The notes: generated by a model not told the origin, from the sequence alone. 64,000 nucleotides of DNA from Pirellula staleyi DSM 6068 (GCA_945900945.1 CAMDKL010000010.1:1-64000), one strand, 5' to 3'; positions 54,901-63,809 are shown, counted from the stretch's first letter. A program made the numbers and translations.

Positions 54901-57664
54901 GCGACGCGATGCGAACAATACCAACCTGGTATCGAGTGCCGACGAAATGCGTTTGCTCCTTTTGCTTTGGGCTGAGGCCGATCTCGAGGCGAAGCCCATT
55001 CTGGACGACGCCAGGGCGACCTTAGCGAATTTTTCGCCAACCGTTAGCGAGCTCGCAAAGCAAGCAGCGAAGGCTACCGACAAACTGAAGCAGCTTACAG
55101 AAAGGCTGAATTCGAAAAGCAACACGTCGTTAAAAGATCAGCACCAAGAGGAGACGGACCACTCCATTCCTTCACAGGACCAGATCCAACGTGAACGCGA
55201 AAAGAGCGAATCCAGGACTTCTCAACTGCAAGACGCGTTGATCGAGTTGGCAAGCAAGCAAGACCTGTTAAAAAAAGCGGAATTGGATGCCGCCCGCGAT
55301 AGCGACAGGTCACTAAAACTGCTCGACGCTGTTTTACCTAGGATGAACGATGCTATTGATGAAGCCATGGAAGCAACCAACGAACCGATTCGTGGACATA
55401 ATGAAAAGGTTAGCGAAGCCGTTCGGCGGGAATCGAGTGCCATCTCTTCACTCGAAAAAATTGCAGATCACTTCGCCATGCGAGAAGTCCAATCGAAAGA
55501 TGCCGAGTCCATTCGAAGGCTTGCTCAATCCAGCGCCGAGTTGGCAAAACTAATCACGGAGGCGATGAGTGAATTTGCGCCAATTCCGGAGTCGTTGCCT
55601 CTACGCGATGAGACCGAAGATTACAAAAAGGCGGAAGACCTGGCCGAGCTTGCGAACAGTGATCCGGAGTCGCTGCTAAAGAAATTAGAGAAGGAGTTGA
55701 AACGCAATCCGCCAATGCAACAAGAACTATCTGAGATTTCAACGTCCAACGCACAATCACTGGCCAGAGAGCTACAAAACCTCGCACAATCCGAAGAGTC
55801 ACTGGCCAGGCAACTGGAAAATACGGACGCAAAACTCGTTGGCGAAAAACGATGGAGACTCGACCCATTGAAAGCTTCGGCAGATCAGGCGGAACGCTTC
55901 GCGGTGAGATTGCTTAACAAGGCTGCCCAAGCAGCTCAAAGGGCTGGTAGCAAGGAACAGTCTACAGCAATCGAGAAAGTAGCCGAAGATTTAAAGCGTG
56001 CCTCGCAATCAGCTCGGAATTTGACCGAGAACACTCCTCGTCGTGAAATCGAATCGGTATCTCAAAATCTGTCCGAGCGGCTCGACCAGGCGCAAAACCA
56101 AGTCCAGTCCTCTATCGAAGCCATTCTGCCAACCATCGAACAACTGGCAGATAAAGACGAACGAAAACGGCAAAACATTCGTAAAGAAGAACAGAACATC
56201 CAGAATCAAAGTCACAACGAACTATTACATCAAGCTCGAGAGTTCGCAACTCAATCACAGCGGCAAAGTGAACAGGCCGCGAAACGCGTCAATCAAAGTC
56301 AATTGGATCTCAACAATGCTAACCAGCAAAGACAGTCGGCAAAGAGGAATCTAGAAAAGAGTCCAGGCAGCGAAACGGCGCTGGAAAATCTTCGCCAAGT
56401 ATCCAACAATGCTGAACAGGCATTTGTAAAGAAGCAAGTGGAGGAAAAAGTTGTTGCTCAAGCGGAGGAATTGGCTATACATTCAAAGGAACGAGTAGCA
56501 GACTTTGAAAAAACCTACCCCGCCAATCTCGACCGCCCCAATCCGCGAGCCGCTTTAGCTGTCGAACAATTGGAAATAGCCAAACAGCAACTGGATAAAC
56601 TTCAGGAACAAGTGACGGCGATTGCTGAATTGGCAAAGCAATTGCCACGGCCTCAAACGCCTGCTGCGGCGCTGGGTATAGAAAAAAAGGAACAACAACA
56701 AGTCCAGGAAAAGGTCCTAGATTTGTCTGTCCAGCTTGCACGCAGCGGACGGCATGAAGAACGGCTTGGCGACGCTCAAGGTGCCAACGACCTCGCGAGC
56801 CAAGCAAGCAGCGTTAAAGAAATGGCCCGTGGTTCTTTGGATCAAATCACTCAAGAGTTGAACCGTGTTGCCGAGGCGACTAATCGAGTAGAACGACTGC
56901 AGTCAGACGCCGCGATTGCCGAAGAAGCCAATGCTCTATTTGCTAGACCTGAAACGAATATCGCCCAAGATAAAATGAATAGTGCGGCCCAAGAGTTAGC
57001 CGCTCAAGCAAAGCAAATCGAAGAAAGGATTAGAGAAATGAAGGGTATCAAACCTCCGAGTCCAGTCGCAAAACTTAGTTCAGACGAAAACACGTCGCTC
57101 CTGCGTGACATGAAACAGGCGGAGGCCCGCGATATGGCTCGCATGCTGGATGTACTGGATAGGCAATTGAATTCTCACCCAAGCAACAGCGAAGCGCAAT
57201 CACACGAAGCGAACAAGTTTGCGGATAACAATCCATCCAAGGATAGTCCTGTATCCAAGCAGAAGAGCTCGAGTAATCAAGCGTCGAAACAAGCGGGAGC
57301 AGAAGAGAGCAGGAATGGTGCTCGGAGTGCATTGCAAGATTCCGTCAAATCGTCAGCTGAGAAGCTTGCTGGATCGATGAGCCGGGAGCGAATGGCACAA
57401 CGAACCGCAAACCAATCGCAAAGGAGTTCTCGCAACGCGTCTCAGGGAAAACAATCGCGAGCTAGCCGTCCCGGCGGTGATCTCTCTGGTCTCGAAAAGG
57501 GAGGCGAGTTTAACCTGCCAGGTTTGACGCGAGTACCAAGCCACGATTGGGGGAAACTCAGAGACCAACGCGCTGAGGATGCAGTCGAGGGTCGTCGAGA
57601 CGAATTTGATCCAGAGTTCAGTGAAGCCATTAAGGCATATTACAAAGCCCTCGGTAATCGATGA
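51950..57664 (+). CDS. Giant membrane-anchored coiled-coil protein (1904 residues)
   Basis: Starts at the ATG at 51950, overlapping the previous TGA by one base. Two membrane helices near residues 45-100 (FAVVTFLCGVAILVGVDWTN and ILTCLLYAITIASAWQFGLS) are followed by an extracytoplasmic beta-rich part (residues 190-480), resembling the layout of DUF4175-type proteins. From about residue 500 to 1750 it is almost all charged helices with coiled-coil character, such as KAAQSTRSAAEQIMKELGRC and ANQQRQSAKRNLEKS. The C-terminal 150 residues are Ser/Gln/Asn/Arg-rich and low complexity (SQRSSRNASQGKQSRASRPG), ending in FDPEFSEAIKAYYKALGNR. The frame is fully open over 5.7 kb. The function is unknown; it is translationally coupled to the MoxR cluster. 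Confidence 0.88.
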   Translation: MSQSLPSIITNSERPLLPPREIISRFLASFSNRQSLLRAIRGCSFAVVTFLCGVAILVGVDWTNQLSEIGRWILTCLLYAITIASAWQFGLSGVFFPSSLESLAWSVEQSRPNLRESLLATVELRRRDGTTRSGSPVFIDAIERSVAIELDRLEIDTLLPWRTISKSLFTVFGMIAVVLTACCIPDARFAERLARAMIPFISFHQPTNLQKRILELPPIALPKVLAFHSTVEPPLYTLCPAVSASEARGDLRVLKGSRVQLEIDVNQTLSKASIAMEFNVSGRKEVIALQMVQPNASLQLAPNANQRYSAALDVDEDATYQVRLISDSDYQGKRIENPYSPRYRIDAVEDSPPVVSWSTNGKTIWSDSPKPNQAFMVAPNEFVNLSAIVSDNLPIKKLFHEASLNRGPWVPIQPELAHSEVVISESTARADIPSITPFFRAHADWTWDLDGLAASSGDSIATRVTAIDRKGNMAHSPILLFSFASLGFDRNRHKSLYRRSELVPLLEALSVSLNKSRAQVRPQLEKLKDFTLPMDQRAKLIDEIRSTIAASTKAAQSTRSAAEQIMKELGRCIDQAEVELVTRLVARIDKEWLTTMSFCLVATIPQSNFSSKSDVQAAAWHQKDFEQKTNRLLQSYDSACVNSQRVFDIYRQFIGLELQASLTYDLTKLLEHQQSVMDRRPIADFLVLARSQQFANQYMDAIVKLATDIEPNINPDLRSKLAGLYLWIDQTRMETRDLAEQDQSQQATNPLRVRIERSVSELKNVRWAFNLQGNLTWDAINGRKELLTRSSSLWPIFERFSDRHNRRIEVNMDKSIATDDSLSRNEKILGEVTGPMLSALGQMLDRRDMHQRRSFTDAMYASDMGMAYRALAGVLERWVAEPRNASSYFTDAQSIAKAYRILESAHETVEARLLVQSLLAIEQYEWKSLEGQLVNPKQWDSVNFRLEIASQWMREAGFPPMVAEKYNSLRWSELSQKISSKLNPRRDANNTNLVSSADEMRLLLLLWAEADLEAKPILDDARATLANFSPTVSELAKQAAKATDKLKQLTERLNSKSNTSLKDQHQEETDHSIPSQDQIQREREKSESRTSQLQDALIELASKQDLLKKAELDAARDSDRSLKLLDAVLPRMNDAIDEAMEATNEPIRGHNEKVSEAVRRESSAISSLEKIADHFAMREVQSKDAESIRRLAQSSAELAKLITEAMSEFAPIPESLPLRDETEDYKKAEDLAELANSDPESLLKKLEKELKRNPPMQQELSEISTSNAQSLARELQNLAQSEESLARQLENTDAKLVGEKRWRLDPLKASADQAERFAVRLLNKAAQAAQRAGSKEQSTAIEKVAEDLKRASQSARNLTENTPRREIESVSQNLSERLDQAQNQVQSSIEAILPTIEQLADKDERKRQNIRKEEQNIQNQSHNELLHQAREFATQSQRQSEQAAKRVNQSQLDLNNANQQRQSAKRNLEKSPGSETALENLRQVSNNAEQAFVKKQVEEKVVAQAEELAIHSKERVADFEKTYPANLDRPNPRAALAVEQLEIAKQQLDKLQEQVTAIAELAKQLPRPQTPAAALGIEKKEQQQVQEKVLDLSVQLARSGRHEERLGDAQGANDLASQASSVKEMARGSLDQITQELNRVAEATNRVERLQSDAAIAEEANALFARPETNIAQDKMNSAAQELAAQAKQIEERIREMKGIKPPSPVAKLSSDENTSLLRDMKQAEARDMARMLDVLDRQLNSHPSNSEAQSHEANKFADNNPSKDSPVSKQKSSSNQASKQAGAEESRNGARSALQDSVKSSAEKLAGSMSRERMAQRTANQSQRSSRNASQGKQSRASRPGGDLSGLEKGGEFNLPGLTRVPSHDWGKLRDQRAEDAVEGRRDEFDPEFSEAIKAYYKALGNR

Positions 57665-58083
57665 AAGGCAAGCAATTGAGATTAGTGGAAATCAATTGGG
57701 CTCCGTCTCCCCGACAGCTTCGGCAATTTGGCGTCGTATGTGTCTTCGTTTTGCTACTGTTGGGATGGCTGTGGAATGTCGGTGCAAGCGGTTTGGCTGT
57801 CTTGCTGTTGGTCGGTTCGCTTGTTGCCGTATTATCCTTTGCGTGGCCCGCAGCTGTAAAACCCCTCTTTGTTGGATTGATGCTGGTTGCGGCTCCCATT
57901 GGGATGGTCGTCGGGGAGCTTGCTATGCTGCTAATATTCCTGGGGGTATTCCTCCCGATCAGCGTGATCTTTAAACTGATCGGTCGCGATGCACTGCGAC
58001 TCAAGATTGACAAGAACGCCACTACATATTGGCAACCAAAAACCGAACCAAAGCATGTATCCAGCTATTACAGACGCTTCTAA
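57661..58083 (+). CDS. SxtJ-family membrane protein
   Basis: 140 residues, starting in an ATGA overlap with the giant gene. A characteristic start (KLRLVEINW-like RLVEINWAPSPRQLRQFG) is followed by four hydrophobic helices (VCVFVLLLLGWLWNVGASGL, AVLLLVGSLVAVLSFAWPAA, LFVGLMLVAAPIGMVVGELA) and a tail IGRDALRLKIDKNATTYWQP with ending SSYYRRF. This is the SxtJ family, named after a saxitoxin cluster gene of unknown function and usually paired with DUF5989, as here. No carbamoyltransferase or SGNH hydrolase gene lies nearby, although both are frequent companions elsewhere. Confidence 0.82.
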   Translation: MKGKQLRLVEINWAPSPRQLRQFGVVCVFVLLLLGWLWNVGASGLAVLLLVGSLVAVLSFAWPAAVKPLFVGLMLVAAPIGMVVGELAMLLIFLGVFLPISVIFKLIGRDALRLKIDKNATTYWQPKTEPKHVSSYYRRF

Positions 58084-58120
58084 ACAATTCCCTGCCACCT
58101 TCAAGAGCTTAATCGCAACG

Positions 58121-58321
58121 ATGACAGACACGAACGATAAAAATGAATTTGAGAGGGCGGGCGACGATCGACCTCTGACTTTGGTGCAGGAGTTCATGCT
58201 GTTCATCGTCGAGAACAAAAAATGGTGGCTTATTCCAATTTTACTTTCTTTTGCTTTGATAGGGCTACTCGTCGTTCTTAGTTCTACTGGAGCCTCACCA
58301 TTCATCTATACGTTGTTTTGA
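58121..58321 (+). CDS. DUF5989 family small membrane protein
   Basis: 66 residues from the ATG at 58121. The core EFMLFIVENKKWWLIPILLS and the end STGASPFIYTLF match the DUF5989 family, which has one membrane helix. It follows the SxtJ gene by 37 bases and closes the operon that begins with MoxR. The partnership with SxtJ is conserved in many bacteria, but what the pair does is not known. Confidence 0.82.
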   Translation: MTDTNDKNEFERAGDDRPLTLVQEFMLFIVENKKWWLIPILLSFALIGLLVVLSSTGASPFIYTLF

Positions 58322-58385
58322 TGTTCAGAACGACGAAGCTCATCAGGCAGGGGAATCGAAGCGGCAAACTTTGCCTCTGGTCCCA

Positions 58386-58799
58386 CTACAGCCAGTGAAC
58401 CGAGATCGCTTCATCAAAACTTGTTATTCCATCGCGTACTTTTTTCATCGCCTCTGCTGAAAGGGCAGTGGTCCCCTGAGATCGGATCAAACGGCGGATT
58501 TCAGATTCTGTCGCGTTGGCTGCAATCGCATTTGAAATTGCTTCATTGCAAACAACATTTTCGAAAACGCCACAACGCCCCTCAAAGCCAGTTCCTCGAC
58601 AAGCATCGCAGCCAATCGGTTCGTAAATTTCCGATGGTGCTTGGAGGTACTTTTCAATAGAGGATTCGGTGCAACCGGCAATCACCTCGCCAGCCTTGCG
58701 GCATTTCATGCACCGTTTCCGTATTAATCTTTGATTGACTATGCCAACTAAGTTGCCTGACAAAGCGCGATTCGAAACCTGCATTCCGCGTGGGAGCAA
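58386..58799 (-). pseudogene. C-terminal remnant of a GspE/PilB-type secretion ATPase
   Basis: The 137-codon frame starts abruptly with GMQVSNRALSGNLVGIVNQR, which belongs late in the GspE family, then RLIRKRCMKCRKAGEVIAGC and IGCDACRGTGFEGRCGVFEN (the tetracysteine zinc site) and EIRRLIRSQGTTALSAEAMKK. The N-terminal domain, Walker A and Walker B are all absent. The remaining upstream bases belong to a second truncated gene on the opposite strand. It cannot act as an ATPase. Confidence 0.82.
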
Positions 58800-58802
58800 T
58801 TT

Positions 58803-59357
58803 TTGTTAGGCAGCACGACCCGAGGGTTAGTCCATCGTTCGCGAACTTCCGTCTTGGCGGTGAGTGACCTGTGGATCGGCAAAGCTGCAAACGTATTGGC
58901 AGGCACCGATTTTTCAGAAGCTTCGAAAAAGGCGGTTTTAGAAGGAGCGGCGATTGCAGAAAAGCAAGACGCAACTTTCCATCTTCTGCACGTCATTGAT
59001 TCGAAGGATACGCCCGAGAAAAGCGTCGCGGGAATGGCGAATGGAGTGTCGATTCGGAAATTGATCAAAGAGAAAGCACGATCGCGGCTCGAAGCATTCG
59101 TTCAGTCGCTGGGAATCGAAACAAATCACTTACAGATCCATCTCTCCTGGGGAACGCCTTGGCACGACATATGTCACACGACAGAAACGTTCCAAGCGGA
59201 TCTTGTGGTCATTGGCAACGTTGGGCGTCGCGGTGTAAAAGGACTTGTTCTGGGGAATACGGCCGATCGAGTTCTCAGCCATTGCAAGTCAAGCGTTTTG
59301 GCGGTGAAGGAACGGACTCAGGGAGTTGGCACGGATCCTCTACGAAAAGAGTGCTGA
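58803..59357 (+). pseudogene. Truncated tandem universal stress protein
   Basis: The frame begins inside the last 20 residues of a first Usp domain (LLGSTTRGLVHRSRTSVLAV, carrying the G-x-S nucleotide site) and continues with an intact second Usp domain: NVLAGTDFSEASKKAVLEGA, LLHVIDSKDTPEKS, ADLVVIGNVGRRGVKGLVLG and TADRVLSHCKSSVLAVKE. The first domain, about 120 residues, is lost at the same point where the gspE remnant begins. A protein starting at the TTG at 58803 would be one Usp domain and could still function. It overlaps the convergent metallophosphoesterase gene by 40 bases. Confidence 0.72.
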
Positions 59358-60166
59358 CTGACCGCTTCAAAAACACCGCTCTCATGAAAGTAGACGTAAT
59401 GGGTAATCGCGATCGAACTTTTCCCGATCTCAATTTGATTCAGCGAATTCTTTTCCCGCTCTCGACCTCGCCCACGTCGTGAAGTCGTAGTTCCGCACTG
59501 TGCAATAATGATGCCTCGGTCACGATGCAAACCGGGATAGAAATCAAGTGAGTTACCGATGTACGCTCGGTGTAAATGCCCGCCAAGAATCATGTCGACA
59601 TTCAAGTCAGCAAAACGTTCGATAGCACGTTTGGCTTTAGGCATGATGCTGTCTTTTAGATAATCGGGTGCGGGCGTAAAATGATGGTGAGCAACGACGA
59701 TTCTCGCACTTCCCACCGGAGCATCTAGAAACGCTCGGGTGCAAGCGTCCAGTTGCCACTTGTGGATGCGACCATTGCTGATGGCGGAATGGGGTGCAGT
59801 GGAATCAAGGCCAGCAATCACTGCACCACGAATTTTAAGCACCGGGTTTAGATCTTGCGAGATAATTTCTTGGTAGAGTGCAAGTGGATTAAACAATCGC
59901 TCGTACACTCGGTAGAGTGGTACATCGTGGTTTCCCGGGATGACCAATTGTGGTACTTTCGGCAACCGAGACATGAATTCCTTGGCGGCTACGAACTGTT
60001 CCCGCTTTGCGCGCTGCGTCAAGTCACCGCTGATAATAACAGCGTCCGGATTCAGGACCATTGCGATCCGAAGTGCAGCTTCGCCAACGGCATCCAAATA
60101 AGGAGGCCCAAAGTGGAGGTCAGAAACGTGAAGTAACTTGATTGCATCTTCTTCTTTGCTTCTCAC
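59318..60166 (-). CDS. Metallophosphoesterase (class III cyclic nucleotide phosphodiesterase-like)
   Basis: 282 residues. The calcineurin-like metal-binding motifs are in order: LLHVSDLHFGPPYL (DxH), VIISGDLTQRAKREQF (GDxxQ region), QLVIPGNHDVPLYRVYER (GNHD), RIVVAHHHFTPAPDY, and ILGGHLHRAYIGN (GHxH). All seven usual ligands are present. It may hydrolyse cyclic nucleotides or other phosphodiesters in the cytoplasm, since no signal peptide is seen. Its 3' end overlaps the truncated stress protein gene. It is the one intact gene among the remnants of 58386-61830. Confidence 0.9.
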   Translation of the reverse strand: MRSKEEDAIKLLHVSDLHFGPPYLDAVGEAALRIAMVLNPDAVIISGDLTQRAKREQFVAAKEFMSRLPKVPQLVIPGNHDVPLYRVYERLFNPLALYQEIISQDLNPVLKIRGAVIAGLDSTAPHSAISNGRIHKWQLDACTRAFLDAPVGSARIVVAHHHFTPAPDYLKDSIMPKAKRAIERFADLNVDMILGGHLHRAYIGNSLDFYPGLHRDRGIIIAQCGTTTSRRGRGREREKNSLNQIEIGKSSIAITHYVYFHESGVFEAVSQHSFRRGSVPTP

Positions 60167-60331
60167 GTTGAGCGATTCTAAGTAGTGTGCGGAATGTGGG
60201 GTGCCATATTGATCGTTTGCTGCAAACGCGACATTTTCAGCGAAGTGCGGTACGCAAAATGCATTGATCGCTCGTGTCGTTGAGAAAACCTAGCGCACTA
60301 TCTAAGCTGAGAAAAGGGGTTAAACGGAGCT

Positions 60332-60496
60332 ATGGACGCTAATCTGGGAAAATGCACTAGATTGACTTGCAAGTTCGCGAATCACTTCGCAAGATTTTAT
60401 CACCAGCTAACACATCCTGCTATATGGTCCATTCCTAACTTTCGCATCTTGGATAAAGTATGCTCGTTCCGCCTGCGCCATTATTGTGGACCCTAG
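60332..60496 (+). pseudogene. Possible remnant of an acyltransferase N-terminus (weak)
   Basis: A 54-codon frame with GGAG just before the ATG. The segment KFANHFARFYHQLTHPAIWS is reminiscent of the start of lysophospholipid acyltransferases (PlsC), which often precede cdsA in planctomycetes, but it contains no HxxxxD motif and stops at TAG 60494. It overlaps the beginning of the cdsA remnant. Resemblance is by eye and weak. Confidence 0.25.
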
Positions 60497-61233
60497 CTTG
60501 CCTGTTTGCCGTCTTGACGGTGGGGACGCTGGTGCGGATTGCTATGCATTGGCAATGCTGTTGACTCGAGCGGGCAATCGCATCTCAATAGCTCGCGGAC
60601 ATGGTGGACCTTAACAGCGTCGTTGGCAATCTACTACGCGATCGCACTGTGCGGCTTCGACCAAGGTCTGCGTTCCACTGCACCCTTAGCCTTCCTTCCT
60701 GTGTTGGGTACTCTAAGGGCTTGGTTGGGTTTAATCGAGGCTATATTCGAACGACCGCTGCGATGATTTGGGGACTAATGCTGTTCGGATATTGTTTGTC
60801 GCACGCATACTTCCTCGTAACGTTACCCGTTTCGACGGAACCTTGGGTAGGCAAAGTAGGGTGGTTTCTTTTTTTTAGTTCTTTTGACGGAGACCAGTGA
60901 CATCACTCAAGCGCTTGTCGGGCGTCTCTTCGGCAAAACAAAGATTGCACCTCGAATTCCCACCAATAAATCGCTTGAGGGCCTGCTCGGTGGAATTGCG
61001 ATAACGATAGCGATCGCAGTCTTACTTGCGCCATCGTTAACCACTTTGATGCATGAGCACTCAGGTAAAACTGGGGTTTTTTGGCGATGCTCGCGGGGCT
61101 GTTGATTGCTCTATCTGGCTTTCTGGGCGACCTCAATAAATCTGGCATCAAGCGCGATGTAGGTGTCAAAGACAGTGGGACTATGCTGCCCGGCCAGGGT
61201 GGAATAATGGATAGAGTTGGCAGAGGCTTCTGA
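60460..61233 (+). pseudogene. cdsA: Phosphatidate cytidylyltransferase (CdsA) remnant with frameshifts
   Basis: Pieces of a CdsA protein are spread over several phases. 60460: LLWTLACLFAVLTVGTLVRI. Next frame: TWWTLTASLAIYYAIALCGF and APLAFLPVLGTLRAWLGLIE. Next: TTAAMIWGLMLFGYCLSHAY with EPWVGKVGWFLF. Next: TETSDITQALVGRLFGKTKI with NKSLEGLLGG. After a shift in a T-run at about 61075: [20 protein letters not shown] and [19 protein letters not shown], the family signature. The tail after DRV is missing. CdsA makes CDP-diacylglycerol, so another copy must exist if the organism is viable without this one. Confidence 0.8.
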
Positions 61234-61236
61234 AAA

Positions 61237-61830
61237 ATGGATAAAGACATAGCGCCTAACAAGTCGCAAGAACAATCAGTGAATCCCGAGGTCGATTCGT
61301 CGGGGTCTTCGATCGATACAGAAGGAGCCTACCGTGACAAGTTTGTGACGATTCCAAATATCATTTGCTAAATCCGATTGATCGGTGCGCTATGGCTTTT
61401 CTGGTTCGCGTTGCAAGGCAAATTGGATTTGTTTATTGGTGTTTTTGTCATTCTCAGCCTAAGCGATTGTATTGATGGAAGACTAGCGCGATGGTTGAAG
61501 CAGCGATCGGATTTCGGGGCAAGGTTGGATAGCTTCGCGGATTCCGTACTTTACGGTGCGCTGTTGTTCGGAATGCTTTGGCTTCGATGGGATGTCCTAA
61601 TGCAAGAGATGGTTTGGTGGATAGTCGGTTTGCTGAGTTACTTTTTGACTACTGCAGCGGGTTTATTGAAATAGGGTCGAGTACCGAGTTACCCTACCTA
61701 CGGAGCGGAAATCTCAAATAGGTTGGTCTTGATCGGCGCCGTCTGTCTAGTGTTGGACTTTTCCGTCTGGCCTTTACGTCTCGCGATGCTCGGAGGCACT
61801 CTGACGAAGGTGAGCGGGTTTGGCAACCAG
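61237..61830 (+). pseudogene. CDP-alcohol phosphatidyltransferase remnant with two nonsense codons
   Basis: Starts at an ATG three bases behind the cdsA remnant. Frame reads normally to VTIPNIIC, then TAA at 61369-61371 where the family has Leu, then IRLIGALWLFWFALQGKLDL and the signature DGRLARWLKQRSDFGARLD with SFADS (DGxxAR, then G and two Asp). TAG at 61672-61674 interrupts again; the same frame goes on GRVPSYPTYGAEISNRLVLI and WPLRLAMLGG, then ends where a palindromic repeat begins near 61817. Both stops are simple nonsense codons in one unbroken frame. The enzyme would join CDP-diacylglycerol to a head-group alcohol. Confidence 0.85.
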
Positions 61831-61935
61831 AAAATGGTACCTCTAGGACTCCCCAACTCCCTCAAACTGCTGCCGTCGGCAGCAGTTTGAGGGAGTTGGG
61901 CAAGATCGGTGCAGTTTTAAATTCTGGTTGCCAAA
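61816..61935. repeat. Palindromic element: outer inverted repeat and 49-base perfect palindrome
   Basis: Outer arms near 61818-61833 (GTTTGGCAACCAGAA) and 61921-61935 (TTCTGGTTGCCAAAC) are exact inverses. Inside is a perfect palindrome of 24-base arms around one T: 61852-61875 beginning CCCAACTCCCTCAAACTGC and 61877-61900. It cuts off the end of the phosphatidyltransferase remnant. Its design and some of its sequence resemble the element at 44756-44806. Confidence 0.75.
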
Positions 61936-62132
61936 CGCTTCACCACTCAGGCAAGCTGAGTGGCGTCAACGAACTAGATTTGGGACAGTCGAACTAGAAT
62001 CGATTGTGGATCGCAATGGGAAACGATATCATGAATCGAAGGTCGGATGCTTGTAGCCTAGTCACCTTGAAACTAACGATCCGTAGAACCGAAACATACC
62101 GAGCCAAGCCACTCGCACCCAAAATTGAACCC

Positions 62133-63809
62133 ATGAATCAGCTTAACAAATTCTCCTCGCGCGTTACCCAACCGAAAAGCCAAGGCGCTTCACAAGCAAT
62201 GCTCTATGGAACGGGAATGACTCCCGAGGATATGAACAAAGGGCAAGTTGGTATCGGCAGCGTATGGTACGAAGGTAACACATGCAACATGCACCTTTTG
62301 GAACTCGCTCTCGAGGTAAAAAAAGCCGTCGTCGCTGAAAATCTAGTTGGTATGCGTTTCAACACCGTTGGCGTGAGCGATGGGATCAGTATGGGGACAG
62401 ATGGTATGTCCTATTCCCTCCAGTCCAGAGATCTCATCGCCGACTCCATTGAGACCATCATGGGCGCTCAATGGTACGACGCACTGATCGCATTGCCTGG
62501 TTGCGACAAGAACATGCCGGGCTGTTTGATGGCCATGGGACGTCTGAACCGTCCCTCGCTCATGATCTACGGCGGAACGATTCGGGCTGGAAAATGGAAC
62601 GGGCACTCGCTTGATATCGTTTCCGCATTTCAATGCTACGGCGAGTACATATCAGGTCAAATCGATGAGGAAACACGGGCGAACATCGTCCGGAACTCCT
62701 GTCCTGGAGCAGGTGCATGTGGTGGAATGTATACAGCCAACACGATGGCTTCTGCGATCGAAGCCCTAGGCATGTCGCTACCCTATTCTTCATCGATTCC
62801 AGCAGTGGACCCGGCCAAGATCGATGAATGCAAGCGGGCTGCCAAAGCGATTCGGCATCTCATGGAAATCGATCTCAAGCCGCGGGATATCATGACGCGT
62901 GCCGCTTTCGAAAATGCCATGGTCATCGTGGTTGCATTAGGGGGTAGCACAAACGCAGTCCTCCACTTGATCGCGATGGCACGCAGCGTCGGAATCGATC
63001 TCAAATTGAACGATTTCCAAAAGGTGAGCGATCGTGTTCCGTTTCTTGCGGACCTAAAACCGTCCGGGAAATTTGTTCAAGAAGATCTCCATTCGGTTGG
63101 CGGAACTCCCGCCGTCATTAAGTATTTGCTTGCAGAAGGCTTTATGACCGGTGACTGCATAACCGTGACCGGTAAAACTTTAGCCGAAAACGTGGCTGGA
63201 CTTCCAGGATTAAAATCCGGCCAGACGGTGGTTCAACCGATCACCGATCCGATCAAAGCCACAGGCCACATTCAGATCCTATATGGCAACCTCGCCCCAA
63301 ATGGTTCGGTGGCGAAAATCACGGGTAAAGAAGGCATGCGGTTTTCGGGACCTGCACGTTGTTTTGACAGCGAGGAACTGATGCTCGCTGCTCTAGAAAA
63401 GAAGCTAATTCAAAAAGGAGACGTCATCATCATTCGGTACGAGGGGCCCAAGGGGGGGCCAGGCATGCCTGAAATGCTGACGCCAACATCGGCAATAATG
63501 GGTGCCGGTCTCGGATCGGACGTTGCCCTCTTGACCGACGGACGATTCTCCGGTGGCTCACACGGATTTATCGTGGGGCACGTTACGCCCGAGGCGCAAG
63601 AAGGAGGCCCTTTGGCTTTAGTCGTCGACAACGACATCGTCACCCTCGACGCGGATACCAATCGACTGGATGTCGTTGTTTCTGAAACAGACTTGGCCTC
63701 GCGCAGAGCAAAGTGGCAAGCACCACCACTCAAAGCAACACGAGGCACACTCTACAAGTACATCAAAAACGTAAAGAGCGCCAGCGAAGGCTGTGTAACG
63801 GACGAGTAG
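62133..63809 (+). CDS. ilvD: Dihydroxy-acid dehydratase
   Basis: 558 residues from the ATG at 62133, the usual length of the short IlvD type; the frame extends upstream to 62004 without family sequence. Iron-sulfur cluster cysteines lie in [37 protein letters not shown] and [16 protein letters not shown]. Other marks are [50 protein letters not shown] and [19 protein letters not shown]. It dehydrates dihydroxy acids in valine, isoleucine and pantothenate synthesis. No other ilv genes are in the window. Confidence 0.97.
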   Translation: MNQLNKFSSRVTQPKSQGASQAMLYGTGMTPEDMNKGQVGIGSVWYEGNTCNMHLLELALEVKKAVVAENLVGMRFNTVGVSDGISMGTDGMSYSLQSRDLIADSIETIMGAQWYDALIALPGCDKNMPGCLMAMGRLNRPSLMIYGGTIRAGKWNGHSLDIVSAFQCYGEYISGQIDEETRANIVRNSCPGAGACGGMYTANTMASAIEALGMSLPYSSSIPAVDPAKIDECKRAAKAIRHLMEIDLKPRDIMTRAAFENAMVIVVALGGSTNAVLHLIAMARSVGIDLKLNDFQKVSDRVPFLADLKPSGKFVQEDLHSVGGTPAVIKYLLAEGFMTGDCITVTGKTLAENVAGLPGLKSGQTVVQPITDPIKATGHIQILYGNLAPNGSVAKITGKEGMRFSGPARCFDSEELMLAALEKKLIQKGDVIIIRYEGPKGGPGMPEMLTPTSAIMGAGLGSDVALLTDGRFSGGSHGFIVGHVTPEAQEGGPLALVVDNDIVTLDADTNRLDVVVSETDLASRRAKWQAPPLKATRGTLYKYIKNVKSASEGCVTDE

